Part shown: positions 1 through 5,397 of the stretch, in pieces | Layout: each line of letters begins with the position of its first letter | Position numbering within the stretch: the first letter of the stretch is position 1 | Assembly (NCBI GenBank): GCA_002495535.1 | Contig: DAFX01000082.1 | Coordinates: 1 to 5,397, forward strand | Source of the DNA: Euryarchaeota archaeon UBA433 | GTDB lineage: Archaea > Thermoplasmatota > Poseidoniia > Poseidoniales > Poseidoniaceae | Direction of reading: 5' to 3' | DNA length: 5,397 bases | Notes under the pieces: generated by a model | The model's database searches: none | The model's input: only the letters and a program-made list of their open reading frames with translations | What the model was told of the DNA's origin: nothing | Program-made: the position numbers and the translations under genes

Positions 1-36
1 ACTAAGGGACTTTGACCTTCGCAACGGCCATGCCCT

Positions 37-56
37 CTTCAATTCAACGGTTGAAG
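37..56. repeat. Small inverted repeat at the window edge
   Basis: The arms CTTCAA (37-42) and TTGAAG (51-56) are perfect complements around an 8-base loop. Nested inside is a second perfect palindrome, TTCAAC-G-GTTGAA (43-55). The two cannot form together. The element lies about 45 bases beyond the stop of the minus-strand small membrane gene, so it could be in that transcript's 3' region or in the leader of a gene beyond the edge. No T-run follows it on either strand, so I do not call it a terminator. It may be an operator-like palindrome or chance. Confidence 0.25.
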
Positions 57-101
57 TTCATCGAGTGTTCCGCCCATGCATGAAGGCGTGAAGTACGAGC
101 A

Positions 102-296
102 CTAAACCTGGGCAAAGCGGAAGAACACTTTCGAAACCGCACTGACCATGAGAACGATCATGAACGAACCTAAAGCCCAACGGGCCCATGGTCGCTCAGG
201 CTTGTCAGGAGGCCAAGGGTCAATCCCGAGGCGTTCTGCCTCGTCAACAATTGCTGCAAGTTCTTGGAGATGCTCTTCGACAGATTGTGCCGCCAT
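102..296 (-). CDS. Small single-pass membrane protein, unknown function
   Basis: Encodes 64 residues that I do not recognise as any named family. Residues 1-25 are acidic and probably helical (VEEHLQELAAIVDEAERLG). A short Pro/Trp/charged linker follows at 26-39 (DPWPPDKPERPWAR). One hydrophobic stretch at about 40-59 (WALGSFMIVLMVSAVSKVFF) looks like a transmembrane helix, ending in RFAQV. The layout is that of a tail-anchored protein with an N-terminal cytoplasmic part, which is inferred from hydrophobicity and charge. I chose the ATG at 294-296 because GGTGA lies 4 bases upstream; the frame also extends to a TTG at 342-344, which would add 16 residues but has no comparable ribosome site. 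It is transcribed divergently from the NUDIX-MBL gene. The size recalls archaeal SecE/Sss1, but I see no SecE-like motif. The reading frame is believable because it combines a ribosome site with a coherent soluble-linker-membrane architecture. Confidence 0.6.
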   Translation of the reverse strand: MAAQSVEEHLQELAAIVDEAERLGIDPWPPDKPERPWARWALGSFMIVLMVSAVSKVFFRFAQV

Positions 297-300
297 GGGT

Positions 301-305
301 TCACC
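301..305 (-). promoter_or_regulatory. Ribosome binding site of the small membrane gene
   Basis: On the minus strand the sequence reads GGTGA, complementary to the 3' end of archaeal 16S rRNA, with 4 bases before the ATG at 296. It supports the 64-residue start over the upstream TTG. A second purine block, GGGGAGG (309-315 on the minus strand), lies 12 bases from the same ATG, which is too far to be the better site. Confidence 0.5.
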
Positions 306-342
306 AATCCTCCCCGCTACATGACCTTCACGCTTCTTCTGC

Positions 343-350
343 AATACAAA
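343..350. promoter_or_regulatory. Weak TATA-like element in the divergent spacer
   Basis: The plus strand reads AATACAAA and the minus strand TTTGTATT, the most AT-rich spot in the 85-bp spacer between divergent genes. Read on the minus strand it loosely resembles an archaeal box A. A start about 25 bases downstream would give the small gene a leader containing its GGTGA site. Read on the plus strand it would give the NUDIX-MBL gene a leader of about 10 bases, consistent with that gene lacking a ribosome site. The match is weak and no clear BRE is visible. Confidence 0.22.
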
Positions 351-381
351 GGCTTGAAGCCGGGGGGTTCAACGAGCAACC

Positions 382-1887
382 ATGAGTGAAGTCCCAAAAG
401 GCGTGGCCTTCCCAAACATGGAACGTAGGCCGCCAAGGCCCACAGCGACCATGACAATGACCAGAGACGGGCCAAATGGGGTCGAAGTGTTGCTTGGCTT
501 GCGCTCGCCGACTATGGCAGCATTCCCTTCGTACTGGGCGTTCCCAGGTGGCGGTGTTTCACGCGTTGATGCTGCCGCAGTCGACCAGTTGGAAGGACTT
601 GCTGGGCCACAGGCCAAGACCGTGGCTTGTATTCTGCGAGAGATGAGTGAGGAACTGGGCCTTGCCCCAACCGCTCATGGGATGGTAGCCCTCGATTCAG
701 AAGCGAGAAAAAAAATCATTGAAGACAAAGCAAATTACCTCCCTCTTGCCCTTCAAGGTGATGTACCACACGACCGTTCTTCGATCAAAGTTCTTTGCCA
801 CCGCATCACACCTCCCTTTGGCCCAGTGCAATTTGACAATGCATTCCTCCACATCCATGCTGGGGACTCTAAAAATTTCCCAGAGATCGACTTGGAGCCC
901 CAAACCGAATTCACTGAGATCATGTGGGCACCTCCCGCGGAAATCTTGGAACAGTGGTCCAGACATGAAATCAAAGTCGCACCACCAGTTGTAACCCTCC
1001 TCATGGAGATTGAACGAACGCTTGCCCGTGTCGACCAGAGCATGCACGAAGCGGCGGACGACATTGCAGAGCGGTTGCCTGGGCGCCGCTCAATTCTTTT
1101 CGCTCACGGGGTAGAAGTCGTACCGGTGAAGACTGCGACCCTTCCCCCTGCAGACCACACCAATGCCTACCTGCTCGGAGACCCTGATGGCGAATTCATT
1201 CTGGTCGATCCAGCAGCACACCTTCGAGAGGGCATGGAAGATTTGGCTACTGCTGTCGAACGACACAACGGCGAACTTGTGGCGTTGATGTTTACACATT
1301 CCCACGGAGACCATCTTGGGGACATTGGATTGCTCAGGGAGGCTTTTGATGTTCCAATTTGGGGCAGTGATTACACTGCAAAAAGCGTAGCATGCGACCG
1401 TATCCTAAGCGATGGTGAAATCCTTACCCTCGGACAGACCTCCTGGGAAGTGCTGATCACTCCTGGCCATCATCCGGGTCATGTTTGCCTGTTGGGCGAT
1501 GCTGGATTGATCGCAGGCGACATGGTGGCTGGAATTGGAACAATTTTGATCCCTCCACACACCGGAGACATGCAGGTGTACCTCGAACAACTCGAGCGTC
1601 TTAAGCAACGCAAACCTCACTTGCTTTTCCCGAGTCATGGTCCTGTCATCGCGCAACCGACAAAGGTGATTGAACGCTACATCTCCCATCGAAAAGCCCG
1701 CCATCAGCGCGTGCTTGAGGCTGTCAAAGGCAACACTTCGCTCCCTAACATTGCCATCGAAGCCTATGCTGACACCCCAAATGCTCATCCTGGGCTAGCG
1801 GAAGACCAGACACTCTCGCACCTTTTGGTGCATGAGCGAGACGGTTTGGTTCAAAGAAAAAACGATGAATGGACGTTCACACAATGA
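382..1887 (+). CDS. NUDIX (NUDT19-like) - metallo-beta-lactamase (LACTB2-like) fusion hydrolase
   Basis: A 501-residue soluble protein with two hydrolase domains. Residues about 20-215 form a NUDIX domain: LLGLRSP (37-43), FPGGG (54-58), then LREMSEELG (85-93). The canonical Gx5Ex7REUxEExG spacing is broken by about 15 extra residues, and D63 stands where the first Glu is expected. This, plus RITPPFGPVQFD (141-152) and the VAPP motif (199-202), resembles NUDT19/RP2p, whose mouse member cleaves CoA diphosphate. Residues about 238-501 form a metallo-beta-lactamase domain with a full two-metal ligand set: THSHGDH (H306, H308, D310, H311), TPGH (H363), AGD (D380) and SHG (H419). The SHGPVI...YISHRKAR stretch and a probable winged-helix C-terminus match LACTB2, an endoribonuclease in human mitochondria; related fungal enzymes are thioesterases. 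The substrate here is unknown. The ATG at 382 is the first in frame after a stop at 355-357 and has no good Shine-Dalgarno site; ATG 418 is an alternative. It probably starts an operon with the next two genes. Confidence 0.9.
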   Translation: MSEVPKGVAFPNMERRPPRPTATMTMTRDGPNGVEVLLGLRSPTMAAFPSYWAFPGGGVSRVDAAAVDQLEGLAGPQAKTVACILREMSEELGLAPTAHGMVALDSEARKKIIEDKANYLPLALQGDVPHDRSSIKVLCHRITPPFGPVQFDNAFLHIHAGDSKNFPEIDLEPQTEFTEIMWAPPAEILEQWSRHEIKVAPPVVTLLMEIERTLARVDQSMHEAADDIAERLPGRRSILFAHGVEVVPVKTATLPPADHTNAYLLGDPDGEFILVDPAAHLREGMEDLATAVERHNGELVALMFTHSHGDHLGDIGLLREAFDVPIWGSDYTAKSVACDRILSDGEILTLGQTSWEVLITPGHHPGHVCLLGDAGLIAGDMVAGIGTILIPPHTGDMQVYLEQLERLKQRKPHLLFPSHGPVIAQPTKVIERYISHRKARHQRVLEAVKGNTSLPNIAIEAYADTPNAHPGLAEDQTLSHLLVHERDGLVQRKNDEWTFTQ

Positions 1888-1912
1888 CCGCAGGATTGAT
1901 TCAACACGTGCC

Positions 1913-1917
1913 GGTGG
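1913..1917 (+). promoter_or_regulatory. Ribosome binding site fixing the VAT1-like start
   Basis: GGTGG lies 7 bases upstream of the ATG at 1925. In-frame ATGs at 1832 and 1865 fall inside the preceding gene and would add residues unlike anything expected in the family, so this site supports the shorter 339-residue product. Confidence 0.5.
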
Positions 1918-1924
1918 CGAGGGT

Positions 1925-2944
1925 ATGCCTCGCCGAGTAACGCTGACCAAAGCCGGAAGCCCGAGCACCATCGCAGTCCAGAGCATGGCCATGCCAAACC
2001 CAAGCAAAGGTGAAATTCGCATCGAAGTGGCTTTCGCAGGCATCAATTTCGCTGATTTATTGATGAGGCTTGGGCTGTACAAACCTCGACCGGCCTATCC
2101 GTTCACTCCAGGCTATGAAATGAGTGGCATTGTTGATGCTGTTGGCGAAGGTGTTGTTGGTTTTACCAAAGGACAGCGAGTCGTTGCTGCGCTCCCAAAC
2201 GGTGGGCAAGCGAGCCATGTTCTCGTTTCATCTAAGCGGGCTTTGGTTTTACCAGATGAGGTGAGCCTCGAAACTGCAGCAGCGATCCCGGTCACCTACC
2301 TCACAGCCCATCACATGCTTCACCACCTTGGTCATATGACCAGCGATGACCGTGTCTTGATTCATGGTGGAGCCGGGGGTGTGGGCACGGCCGCATTGCA
2401 AATTTGCCAATGGGCTGGCGTGACCCAGGTGTGGGCAACCGCATCAGGTCACAAAGCGTCGACCATTGAGAAATTTGGTGGCATCGCCATCGACCGGCAC
2501 AACCAAGATTTCGTCGAGATCATCAAGCAGGCTACCCATGGAGAGGGGGTCGATCACGTCCTCGATCCAATCGGAGGCGACAATCTCGGACGGTCCCTTT
2601 CAGTTCTCAAAGAAGGTGGACGACTCTACACCTACGGCATGTCTGCGGCTGCACCCTCCTCGAAGCGTACGCTTTTGCGTTCGTTCCTCGCGTGGCGAAA
2701 AACGCCGAAGTTTGACCCGTTGAGGCTCATGACGAGAAACAGAGCTGTCTTCGGCGTGCATATGGGGACATGGAAGGATGAGACGGTCATGATCGCTCAA
2801 CTTCAACGGATTTTGGAAGGCGTCACAAGCGGGACACTCAACCCTGTTATCGATTCTATTTTCGATGCCGACGATGTTGCTGAAGCCCATCAATACATCC
2901 ATGATGGGAAAAACATTGGTAAAGTCCTGCTTCGCTTCAAGTGA
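1925..2944 (+). CDS. VAT1-like zinc-independent NAD(P)H:quinone oxidoreductase (MDR superfamily)
   Basis: A 339-residue medium-chain dehydrogenase/reductase of the zeta-crystallin/quinone oxidoreductase branch, predicted to be cytosolic. The N-terminal GroES-like catalytic domain carries GINFADLLMRLGLY (39-52) and TPGYEMSG (61-68). The Rossmann domain carries VLIHGGAGGVG (144-154), the AxxGxxG-type NAD(P)H loop, then ATASGHK (171-177), which may contact the cofactor phosphate, and DPIGGD (214-219). There is a single cysteine (C161), so the structural and catalytic zinc ligands of alcohol dehydrogenases are absent, as expected for this branch. YGMS, the NRAVFGVHMG stretch and the terminal KNIGKVLL closely follow eukaryotic VAT1 and its prokaryotic relatives. 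The family reduces quinones or alpha,beta-unsaturated carbonyls with NADPH; the true substrate is not predictable. I start at ATG 1925 because MPRRVTLTKAG aligns with normal family N-termini and GGTGG precedes it. It begins 37 bp after the fusion gene and ends 44 bp before NFACT, probably in the same operon. Confidence 0.9.
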   Translation: MPRRVTLTKAGSPSTIAVQSMAMPNPSKGEIRIEVAFAGINFADLLMRLGLYKPRPAYPFTPGYEMSGIVDAVGEGVVGFTKGQRVVAALPNGGQASHVLVSSKRALVLPDEVSLETAAAIPVTYLTAHHMLHHLGHMTSDDRVLIHGGAGGVGTAALQICQWAGVTQVWATASGHKASTIEKFGGIAIDRHNQDFVEIIKQATHGEGVDHVLDPIGGDNLGRSLSVLKEGGRLYTYGMSAAAPSSKRTLLRSFLAWRKTPKFDPLRLMTRNRAVFGVHMGTWKDETVMIAQLQRILEGVTSGTLNPVIDSIFDADDVAEAHQYIHDGKNIGKVLLRFK

Positions 2945-2988
2945 GCATTCAAGAAGCGTCGACCTGTCGATAAAATGAGGCGAAGGCA

Positions 2989-5160
2989 ATGAAGGCGGCG
3001 ATGTCAGGGTTTGATTTGAGAGCGGTTGCTCAAGAATTAAACGAATTCACCGGTGCCTACGTCAAGAAAGCCTACATGCCGCATTATGAACAAATTGTGC
3101 TGAGGATCAATCCTAAAGACATCGACCAGTTTGACCTTGTGCTGGTGCGAGGTGCCCGAATTTACACCTCGAAACGAGACCGCCCAATGCCAATGACTCC
3201 GCCACCGTTCGCCATGGTCCTTCGTAAGCATCTGAAGAACGCAAGAATGGTTGGTGTGCGTCAACTCGGCTTCGATCGGGTGTTGGCGTTCGACTTTGAC
3301 ACGAAGCACGGATCCTATCACTTGTATGTCGAAGTGTTCCGTGATGGGAACATTATCCTCACGAATGAAGATGGCATCATCATCCAACCACTCACTCACG
3401 CATCGTATGCCGGTCGCACCCTCAAAAAAGGCGTAGAATATCAACCACCCCCTGCCGCAATGGACCCTCACGAATTGGATCAAAGCACCCTTGCAGATTT
3501 ATTCGCAACTTCTGATCGGGATCTCGTTTCGACCCTAGGTGGAAAGGCAAACTTAGGCGGCACGCATGCAAATGCAGTGTGCGACCTTGCCAAAATGGAA
3601 CCAAATATCGCAACCCAGGAAGCAGATGTCGGTGCAATCCATGCCGCACTTCAAACGCTGCTCTGCTCCCTGGCAGAGGAACGAAAGGGCATTTTATTGA
3701 TGAAACCGAATCAAGAGAAAGACCGTGCAGCGCTCGAAGCAGAGGCTCAAGCGTTCGAGGCGAATGGATTGCGTGATCGGTTCTATGAAGCACATGCCGT
3801 CGAAGCAACACCAACGATCTTGCCATCCCATTCGAATCTCGCACAGGCCATGTTCCCATCCCTATGCGAAGCAGTAGATGCGTGGAAGGGAGCACATGAC
3901 GCAGGGGCACTCGCTCGACGTGAAGCAGAAAAATTAGACATCGCGGCACCCGGAAGAGGGCATTCAACGGATGTTGAGCGCCTTGAACGAAGAAGGGTGC
4001 AGCAGGAAAAGGCACTCGCAGGCTTCTCAAAGAAAATTGAGAAGCAGCAGATGGTGGGCCACACCATTCAGAACAATTGGACGCACGTCGAAAGTTTGCT
4101 CAAGCAAATGGCAGAGGCGGTTGAAACTCACGGATGGAAAGAAGTCAAATCCATGGCAAAAGAAATCCCTTGGATTGTGTCTTTATCTCCTGCTGAACGA
4201 ACCTTCCTCTCAGTGTTGCCAGATGAGAACGGTGAACCAAAAGGCCCACAAGCCATGCTTTCAATCGATGAAACGGTCCACCAAAACGCCCAGCGATTTT
4301 TTGAATCTGCACGTAAACAGAAGGACAAAACTAAAGGCGCAGTGGACGCTTTAGAAGAAACTATGTTGCAGCTTCAACGCGCTCAAAAGAAGGAAGCAAA
4401 ACAACAAGCAAGTGGTAAACTTAACAAAATCAAAAGAAGCAAACGCCTTTGGTTTGAGCACCACCGATGGAGCATGATTTCTGGCGGCCATCTTCTGGTT
4501 GGTGGGAAGGATGCAAAAGGAAACGATGCGGTGGTCAAAAAGCATCTGTCCGGCGAAGACCGTTACCTCCACGCTGACCTCCACGGCGCACCAAGTTGCA
4601 GCCTAAGAGCCACGCAGGGTTTTGCCCCCGATCAGCACAAACCCGCCCACATTCCTGATGACGTCCCAGCTTTTCGCATCGTCGACAAGCTCGGTGACGA
4701 ACGGATTACAGAAGAAAAATTGCTTGAAGCTGCCTCAATGGCTCTGTGCTGGAGCCGTGCGTGGGCGGGAGGAGGCGCACACGGAACAGTCTACTCAGTG
4801 AAACCAGCCCAGGTCTCAAAAACCGCTCAAACAGGAGAGTTTGTCGGGAAGGGATCGTTCATCGTTCGAGGGCAACGGCAGTGGTTCAAAGACCTCGATG
4901 TGCAAATCGGCATCGGGATTGTCGCCATCAATGGTGTGCCTTTATTGATGGGTGGGCGTCCTGAGACTATCGCCGAAACCTGTATGCGTTATGCGATTTT
5001 GAGACCAGGTTTGACCAAGAAGGAGCAACTTGCTAATCGTATTTACAAAAACACTGGATTGGTCACTGATGATGTGCTCCCCGTACTCCCTGGTGCTTGT
5101 GAGATCATAGAAGATCACGGGATCTTTTCACCACCAAAGACAGCAGATGAAGAAGAGTGA
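2989..5160 (+). CDS. NFACT family protein, archaeal Rqc2/NEMF/RqcH homologue
   Basis: A 723-residue ribosome-associated quality-control factor. The family binds 50S/60S subunits carrying stalled peptidyl-tRNA; bacterial RqcH adds Ala tails and yeast Rqc2 adds Ala/Thr tails. NFACT-N spans about 5-160: D9, the FAMVLRKHL block (74-82) and FDR with D96-R97, the Asp-Arg pair needed for tailing in studied homologues, then VFRDGNIILTN (116-126) and GVEYQPPP (148-155). A helix-hairpin-helix region lies at about 167-205 (NLGGTHAN). Two coiled-coil arms lie at about 328-382 and 425-485, with a small domain between. NFACT-R starts near W488 (WFEHHRW) and includes HLLVGGKDAKGND, DLHGAPS (530-536), SRAW (589-592) and QVSKTAQTGEF. 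The C-terminus (GGRPE...LRPGLTKKEQLANRI) is archaeal in style, and the eukaryotic NFACT-C domain is absent. ATG 2989 gives the archaeal-type MKAAMS start, with GAGG 8 bases upstream; ATG 3001 is an alternative. It is the last gene of the probable operon. Confidence 0.95.
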   Translation: MKAAMSGFDLRAVAQELNEFTGAYVKKAYMPHYEQIVLRINPKDIDQFDLVLVRGARIYTSKRDRPMPMTPPPFAMVLRKHLKNARMVGVRQLGFDRVLAFDFDTKHGSYHLYVEVFRDGNIILTNEDGIIIQPLTHASYAGRTLKKGVEYQPPPAAMDPHELDQSTLADLFATSDRDLVSTLGGKANLGGTHANAVCDLAKMEPNIATQEADVGAIHAALQTLLCSLAEERKGILLMKPNQEKDRAALEAEAQAFEANGLRDRFYEAHAVEATPTILPSHSNLAQAMFPSLCEAVDAWKGAHDAGALARREAEKLDIAAPGRGHSTDVERLERRRVQQEKALAGFSKKIEKQQMVGHTIQNNWTHVESLLKQMAEAVETHGWKEVKSMAKEIPWIVSLSPAERTFLSVLPDENGEPKGPQAMLSIDETVHQNAQRFFESARKQKDKTKGAVDALEETMLQLQRAQKKEAKQQASGKLNKIKRSKRLWFEHHRWSMISGGHLLVGGKDAKGNDAVVKKHLSGEDRYLHADLHGAPSCSLRATQGFAPDQHKPAHIPDDVPAFRIVDKLGDERITEEKLLEAASMALCWSRAWAGGGAHGTVYSVKPAQVSKTAQTGEFVGKGSFIVRGQRQWFKDLDVQIGIGIVAINGVPLLMGGRPETIAETCMRYAILRPGLTKKEQLANRIYKNTGLVTDDVLPVLPGACEIIEDHGIFSPPKTADEEE

Positions 5161-5172
5161 CACGACTGCCTT

Positions 5173-5397
5173 TCAGTTGAAGCCACGCTTTTTGCCGCCT
5201 TTGAAGCCACCTTTCGATGATTTGTTGCTGCGGTTTGCTTGGCTGTCACCGAACCCCTTTCGGGAATTCTTGGAAGGTTTGTAGGATTGGCCTCTTGCCT
5301 CGCCTCTGTATCCTTTTGAAGATTGATTTGAGTTGCGATCGCCTGATCGGGATCCACCGTCACTGTTGCGACCACCACGGTATCCGCCACCGCCGCT
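5173..5397 (-). CDS. C-terminal Gly/Arg/Ser/Lys-rich (RGG-like) tail of a protein running off the window
   Basis: The minus strand is open from the right edge to a TGA at 5173-5175, giving the last 74 residues of a protein with no start in the window. The composition is strongly biased: a Gly run then YRGGR at the beginning, SRSGDRNSN, KGYRGEARGQ, and finally GGFKGGKKRGFN. This is a disordered, positively charged tail of RGG/RG type, commonly found at the C-termini of RNA-binding proteins such as DEAD-box RNA helicases; the specific family is a guess because no folded domain is visible. A coding reading is favoured because the Gly/Arg/Ser/Lys bias and aromatic spacing are coherent in this frame only. 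It is convergent with NFACT, with just 12 bp between stops. Confidence 0.75.
   Translation of the reverse strand, partial: SGGGGYRGGRNSDGGSRSGDRNSNQSSKGYRGEARGQSYKPSKNSRKGFGDSQANRSNKSSKGGFKGGKKRGFN
5189..5193 (+). terminator. Possible T-tract terminator for the NFACT operon
   Basis: A run of five T's lies 29 bases past the NFACT stop, after a GC-containing stretch. Archaeal transcription often ends on T-tracts without a hairpin. This one is short and lies inside the last codons of the convergent gene, so it may simply be AAA-AAG codons on the other strand. Confidence 0.18.

Noticed and set aside
2..31. A minus-strand ATG at 29-31 preceded by GAAGAGGG, reading MAVAKVKVP, like the start of an archaeal EF-1 beta
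   Set aside because: The frame hits TAG at 2-4 after nine codons. Without sequence to the left I cannot tell a frameshift from chance.
2..91. A plus-strand frame open from the left edge to a TGA at 89-91 (29 codons), possibly the end of an upstream gene
   Set aside because: An open run this short is expected by chance and the residues show no recognisable motif. It would make a tight convergent pair with the small membrane gene, but nothing else supports it.
102..296. The small membrane protein as archaeal SecE/Sss1
   Set aside because: Size and C-terminal membrane helix fit, but the conserved amphipathic segment before the helix is not recognisable and no NusG/Spt5 gene is visible beside it.
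1405..1788. A 127-codon minus-strand open frame opposite the metallo-beta-lactamase domain
   Set aside because: It is antisense to metal-ligand motifs that are clearly conserved on the plus strand, and it has no domain or ribosome site of its own.
3422..4030. A 202-codon minus-strand open frame opposite NFACT
   Set aside because: It lies entirely antisense to a well-conserved NFACT coding region. Its His/Arg/Leu-rich composition is typical of a mirror frame of a biased gene.
382..5160. A defence or mobile-element system
   Set aside because: The genes are housekeeping-like hydrolase, reductase and ribosome-rescue families. There is no integrase, transposase, repeat array, toxin or shift in base composition.
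5115..5390. A 91-codon minus-strand open frame overlapping the right edge, with an ATG near 5390
   Set aside because: It overlaps the end of NFACT and is a different frame from the Gly/Arg-rich tail ending at 5173. The RGG-like frame is compositionally coherent and ends cleanly just past the NFACT stop, so this one is a shadow.

Overview
The window looks like chromosomal DNA from a mesophilic archaeon with a compact genome of intermediate GC. The best lineage marker is the large NFACT (Rqc2/NEMF-type) gene. It begins with the short MK-x-x-MS leader usual in archaeal members, lacks the extra C-terminal NFACT-C domain of eukaryotic proteins, and ends with the archaeal-style GG-x-P-E...PG tail. 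A marine Thermoplasmatota (Poseidoniales / Marine Group II-like) source is my guess from gene style and base composition; no rRNA or other decisive marker is present.

Layout: (1) Bases 1-101 are an edge stretch with no supported gene and one small inverted repeat. (2) A minus-strand gene at 102-296 encodes a 64-residue protein with one C-terminal membrane segment. (3) An 85-bp divergent spacer (297-381) holds a GGTGA ribosome site for the small gene and a weak TATA-like element. (4) Three plus-strand genes follow with gaps of 37 and 44 bp, probably one operon: a NUDT19-like NUDIX domain fused to a LACTB2-like metallo-beta-lactamase (382-1887), a VAT1-type zinc-free NAD(P)H oxidoreductase (1925-2944), and NFACT (2989-5160). 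(5) Only 12 bp past the NFACT stop, a convergent minus-strand gene ends. Its last 74 codons encode a Gly/Arg/Ser/Lys-rich RGG-like tail and the rest lies beyond the window.

How the genes may work together: NFACT is the ribosome-rescue factor that recognises peptidyl-tRNA on stalled large subunits. The LACTB2-like domain belongs to a family with a known endoribonuclease member, and the RGG-like tail suggests RNA binding, so an RNA or translation-quality theme is possible. Alternatively, the NUDT19-like half points to CoA or nucleotide diphosphate cleavage and the VAT1-type enzyme to housekeeping redox chemistry, in which case the operon is a mixed housekeeping cluster. The sequence alone does not decide between these.

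I see no CRISPR array, insertion sequence, tRNA, rRNA, integrase or toxin-antitoxin pair. The most notable item is the NUDIX-metallo-beta-lactamase fusion.
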